Source of the DNA: Nitrospirota bacterium | GTDB taxonomy: Bacteria; Nitrospirota; Nitrospiria; SBBL01; Manganitrophaceae | Direction: 5' to 3' | DNA length: 7,380 nt | Assembly (NCBI GenBank): GCA_023248505.1 | Contig: JAHFEM010000081.1 | Coordinates: 1-7,380, forward strand | Shown: positions 5,268 to 7,380 of the stretch, piece by piece | Position numbering within the stretch: the first letter of the stretch is position 1 | How the letters are laid out: every line of letters starts with the position of its first letter | Notes under the pieces: model-generated | Databases searched by the model: none | Told to the model about the DNA's origin: nothing | The model's input: only the letters and a program-made list of their open reading frames with translations | Program-made: the position numbers and the translations under genes

Positions 5268-6413
5268 TCACAATAGGGGATAGCCCGACGCTTGGAGGCC
5301 GGTGACGATCTCCCGGTTGTGATCGGCGCCGCGTGTTTCGAGGGAAAGCTCGACGCGGGTCTGCGAGAGGGGGAGGTTCAACGAGAGGCGGTCGTGAACG
5401 ATGTGGACGATATTGGCGCCGAGGTGACCGATGGCATTCGCGAGACCGGCCAAAGCGCCCGGGCGATCGGGGAGAACGACGGAAAGCCGCAGCAGCCTTC
5501 CGGTCCGAACCAGGCCCCGCTCGATGATCCGCTCCAGAAGGGTGACATCGATATTCCCGCCGCTGATGATCAGGCAGACGGGACCGCGCAGTCCGCGGCC
5601 GTGGTTTAAAAGGGCCGCCAGAGGAACCGCTCCGGCCCCTTCGGCAATGATTCGCTTGTGCTCCATCAACAGGAGAACCGCTTCGGCAATTTCCTCCTCG
5701 CTCACCTGAATGATTTGATCGAGATAACGCTCCAGGAGGGGTTGGGTTCGTCGGCCCGGTTTTTTAACCGCAATCCCATCGGCCAGGGTCGGCCGGGCCG
5801 GGGCGATGACTCCGACGATATTCATTTTCGGATTGATCGCTTTCACCGCCGCCCCCACCCCGGCGGCGAGCCCTCCGCCCCCGATCGGGACGAGAATGGT
5901 CGCGATCTCCGGGCGCTCCTCCACAATCTCCAGCCCCAGGGTCCCCTGCCCCGCGATGATGGCATCATCATCGAATGCGTGAATGAGGATCTTTCCTTCC
6001 GATCGCGCGATCTGCCGCGCCTGCTTCATCGCTTCATCGAAATTCTTCCCGTCGATCACGATCCGTGCGCCGTAGGAGCGGGTCGCCTCCTGTTTGGCAA
6101 TGGAAGCCCCTTGGGGCATGATGATGGTGGAAGCGATGTTCAGGGTCCGCGCCGCCAGGGCGACCCCCTGTGCATGATTTCCGGCCGAGGCGGCGATCAC
6201 CCCCCGGCGCCGTTCCGCCGCCGTCAGGAGAGAGAGGCGATTCACCGCCCCGCGAATTTTAAACGATCCGGTCTTCTGAAGGTTTTCCAGCTTCAGGTAA
6301 ACAGGAAACCCAACCCGCAGGCTGAGCGAACGAGACGCGACCAGCGGCGTTCGATCGACGGAGGAGGCAATCGCCTCCCGGGCGGACCGGATCTCTTTTA
6401 ATCCGATGGACAT
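5268..6413 (-). CDS. ilvA: Threonine dehydratase (threonine ammonia-lyase) with C-terminal ACT domain, internally shortened
   Basis: A 381-residue PLP enzyme of fold type II that deaminates threonine to 2-oxobutanoate, the first step toward isoleucine, in the cytoplasm. I choose ATG at complement 6411-6413 because AAAGGAG lies 5 bases upstream; a GTG two codons earlier would touch that site. The PLP lysine is K52 in KTGSFKIRGA. SAGNHAQG (76-83) binds the substrate carboxylate, GGGG (178-181) holds the PLP phosphate, and SGGNID closes the catalytic domain (284-289). An ACT domain follows at about 306-381 (LSVVLPDRPGALAGLANAI, HDR), a likely allosteric effector site. The oddity is at residues 201-213: GV and TLADG are only 6 residues apart, where relatives such as TdcB have about 24. 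The total length is correspondingly short. Whether the enzyme is active is uncertain. The single ACT domain could also suit a catabolic (TdcB-like) role. Confidence 0.9.
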   Translation of the reverse strand: MSIGLKEIRSAREAIASSVDRTPLVASRSLSLRVGFPVYLKLENLQKTGSFKIRGAVNRLSLLTAAERRRGVIAASAGNHAQGVALAARTLNIASTIIMPQGASIAKQEATRSYGARIVIDGKNFDEAMKQARQIARSEGKILIHAFDDDAIIAGQGTLGLEIVEERPEIATILVPIGGGGLAAGVGAAVKAINPKMNIVGVIAPARPTLADGIAVKKPGRRTQPLLERYLDQIIQVSEEEIAEAVLLLMEHKRIIAEGAGAVPLAALLNHGRGLRGPVCLIISGGNIDVTLLERIIERGLVRTGRLLRLSVVLPDRPGALAGLANAIGHLGANIVHIVHDRLSLNLPLSQTRVELSLETRGADHNREIVTGLQASGYPLL

Positions 6414-6530
6414 GCCCACTCCTTTCGCACAAAAAGGATATTAAAAACTGATGCCCAATGTACCATAGATCGCCATTCCATAAAAGCCGACTCTCCCCTG
6501 ATGATGAGATTTGTGTGGAGGTTCGTTACA

Positions 6531-6559
6531 TTGACAGAAAAAAGAGCCAACGATATACT
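6531..6559 (+). promoter_or_regulatory. Near-consensus sigma-70 promoter upstream of the REC-GGDEF gene
   Basis: A perfect TTGACA (6531-6536), a 17-base spacer and TATACT (6554-6559, 5 of 6) make this the best promoter in the window. Transcription would begin near 6566, about 275 bases before the ATG at 6842. The other half of the gap (6414-6530) should hold the dehydratase promoter on the minus strand, but I found no convincing -35/-10 pair there. Confidence 0.7.
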
Positions 6560-6565
6560 AAAATT

Positions 6566-6841
6566 CAATTCTGATCCGGCAGGTTATGATGGCGGGCGGG
6601 ATGAATCGGAGAGCGCGGACTTCGTTCTCAATGAGATATCTTTGATTATATTCATCCAACACGCAACAGAGCTCGAACCATCGCCTCGGTCTATCTGATC
6701 CGCTCAGGAATGCGCCGCGACCCTCGACGGTTCTGTCCTACTTCTTTGTAATCATCCTCCTCTACTCGAAGGGGCGCCGGACCTGCCTTCGGGGAAGAAC
6801 AGCAATATCCGAAAACCGGTAGATGGGGAGAGGTCATCACC
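6566..6841 (+). other. Long 5' leader of the REC-GGDEF gene
   Basis: About 275 bases separate the predicted transcription start from the ATG. The stretch holds an inverted repeat CGAAGG/CCTTCG (6767-6772 and 6786-6791) enclosing GGCGCC. It also has two very short open frames with weak ribosome sites (6586-6645, 19 codons; 6710-6751, 13 codons), and the ribosome site GGGGAGAGG (6825-6833). I could not match it to a c-di-GMP (GEMM) or other known riboswitch. It may be a regulatory leader, or the start of a separate small RNA. Confidence 0.35.
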
Positions 6842-7380
6842 ATGGGAAAACCCCTTCGTGTCCTATTCATCGAAGACTCGGAAGAGGACATGTTCTTGTT
6901 GCTGCACGAATTGCGGCGCGGCGGCTATGAGCTGGCCTTTGAGCGGGTCGACACCGGGATCGCCATGCAGGCCGCCCTGAAAAAGCAGAATTGGGATGTC
7001 GTGATCACCGACTACACCATGCCCCAATTCAGCGCGCCGGCCGTCCTAGCCGTTTTGAAAGAGAGCGAAATCGATCTTCCCTGCATCATCGTGACCGGCT
7101 CCCAAGGGGAAGAGAACGCCGTGGCGACAATGAAGGCCGGCGCCAATGACTTCATCCTGAAGGGAAATCTGTCGCGCCTGGTTCCGGCGGTGACGCGGGA
7201 GCTTCGGGACGCGGAACTGCGGCAAGAGCAAAAGCGGACCGAGCGGGCCATCCAACACCTCGCTTATTACGACACCCTCACCGACCTTCCCAACCGAACC
7301 CTTCTTCAAGACCGCCTACAACAAGCGATCCTTTCGGCGCGGCGCGACGGAAAATCACTCTCCCTTCTCGTGATGGACCT
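6842..7380 (+). CDS. Response regulator-diguanylate cyclase (REC-GGDEF), N-terminal part (partial)
   Basis: The first 179 codons of a signalling protein cut by the right edge. It starts at ATG 6842, eight bases after GGGGAGAGG. Residues 4-122 are a receiver domain: acidic pair E11/D12 (FIEDSEED), phosphoacceptor D57 in VITDYTMP, T85 in IIVTGS and K107 in FILKGN. A charged helix (about 118-137) links to the opening of a GGDEF domain, recognised by HLAYYDTLTDLPNRTLLQDRL and ending in LLVMDL, just before the metal-binding Asp strand. The catalytic GG(D/E)EF loop, and any EAL domain after it, lie outside the window, so cyclic-di-GMP synthesis is expected but not shown. No cognate kinase is adjacent in view, and it is unlikely to be served by the kinase at 413 on position alone. 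Its own promoter is at 6531-6559. Confidence 0.88.
   Translation, partial: MGKPLRVLFIEDSEEDMFLLLHELRRGGYELAFERVDTGIAMQAALKKQNWDVVITDYTMPQFSAPAVLAVLKESEIDLPCIIVTGSQGEENAVATMKAGANDFILKGNLSRLVPAVTRELRDAELRQEQKRTERAIQHLAYYDTLTDLPNRTLLQDRLQQAILSARRDGKSLSLLVMD

Noticed and set aside
5658..6401. Plus-strand open frame (247 codons) opposite threonine dehydratase
   Set aside because: It is antisense to a gene with all PLP-enzyme motifs, and its translation is low-complexity Arg/Pro/Asp-rich sequence.
6586..6645. 19-codon upstream open frame in the REC-GGDEF leader
   Set aside because: Only a weak GCAGG precedes it and the peptide shows no leader-peptide pattern such as a run of one amino acid; mentioned in the leader entry, not called as a gene.
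6501..6698. 65-codon plus-strand open frame between the dehydratase and REC-GGDEF genes
   Set aside because: It begins upstream of the near-consensus promoter at 6531-6559 and so would not be carried by that transcript; there is no ribosome site or domain.
6560..6841. Possible GEMM cyclic-di-GMP riboswitch in the leader
   Set aside because: The conserved bases of the GEMM core could not be found by eye, so no riboswitch class is claimed.

Overview
The window is ordinary chromosomal sequence from a GC-rich Gram-negative-type bacterium. Two predicted exported proteins begin with lipoprotein-like or Sec-type signal peptides, and the promoters look like standard sigma-70 sites. The gene styles recall Nitrospirota or deltaproteobacterial-type genomes: a Rossmann-fold histidine kinase, a DUF4382 lipoprotein, an ATP-grasp ligase and a CitMHS_2-type antiporter. 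That taxonomic guess is from memory and is tentative. There are no rRNA or tRNA genes, insertion sequences, CRISPR arrays or phage genes.

Layout, left to right. (1) 1-239, minus: the N-terminus of a membrane antiporter/transporter, running off the left edge. (2) 240-412: a divergent control region with two good, back-to-back sigma-70 promoters and a 10-bp palindrome. (3) 413-2139, plus: a two-gene operon with a 4-base overlap, coding for a soluble NarL/DegS-type histidine kinase with an N-terminal NAD(P)-binding-like Rossmann domain and its LuxR-family response regulator. A GC-rich hairpin follows. (4) 2180-2476, minus: a small exported beta-rich (OB-like) protein with its own promoter. (5) 2774-3985, plus: a stand-alone ATP-grasp carboxylate-amine ligase-like protein that probably starts at TTG. 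(6) 3997-5181, minus: a DUF4382 lipoprotein, convergent with the ATP-grasp gene; both stop codons lie in one hairpin. (7) 5268-6413, minus: threonine dehydratase with a C-terminal ACT domain, apparently missing about 18 residues internally. (8) 6414-6841: a 428-base gap holding a near-consensus plus-strand promoter and a leader of about 275 bases. (9) 6842-7380, plus: the start of a response regulator-GGDEF protein, running off the right edge.

The most system-like unit is the left third. The kinase has no membrane segment and carries a dinucleotide-binding fold in place of a periplasmic sensor. It could therefore read cytoplasmic redox or nucleotide state and signal to its partner regulator. 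The divergently transcribed ion antiporter is the obvious candidate target, but that link is inferred from position only. The remaining genes look like independent single-gene units; threonine dehydratase and the lipoprotein could be co-transcribed (86-base gap, no clear terminator between them). The right-hand REC-GGDEF gene points to cyclic-di-GMP signalling.
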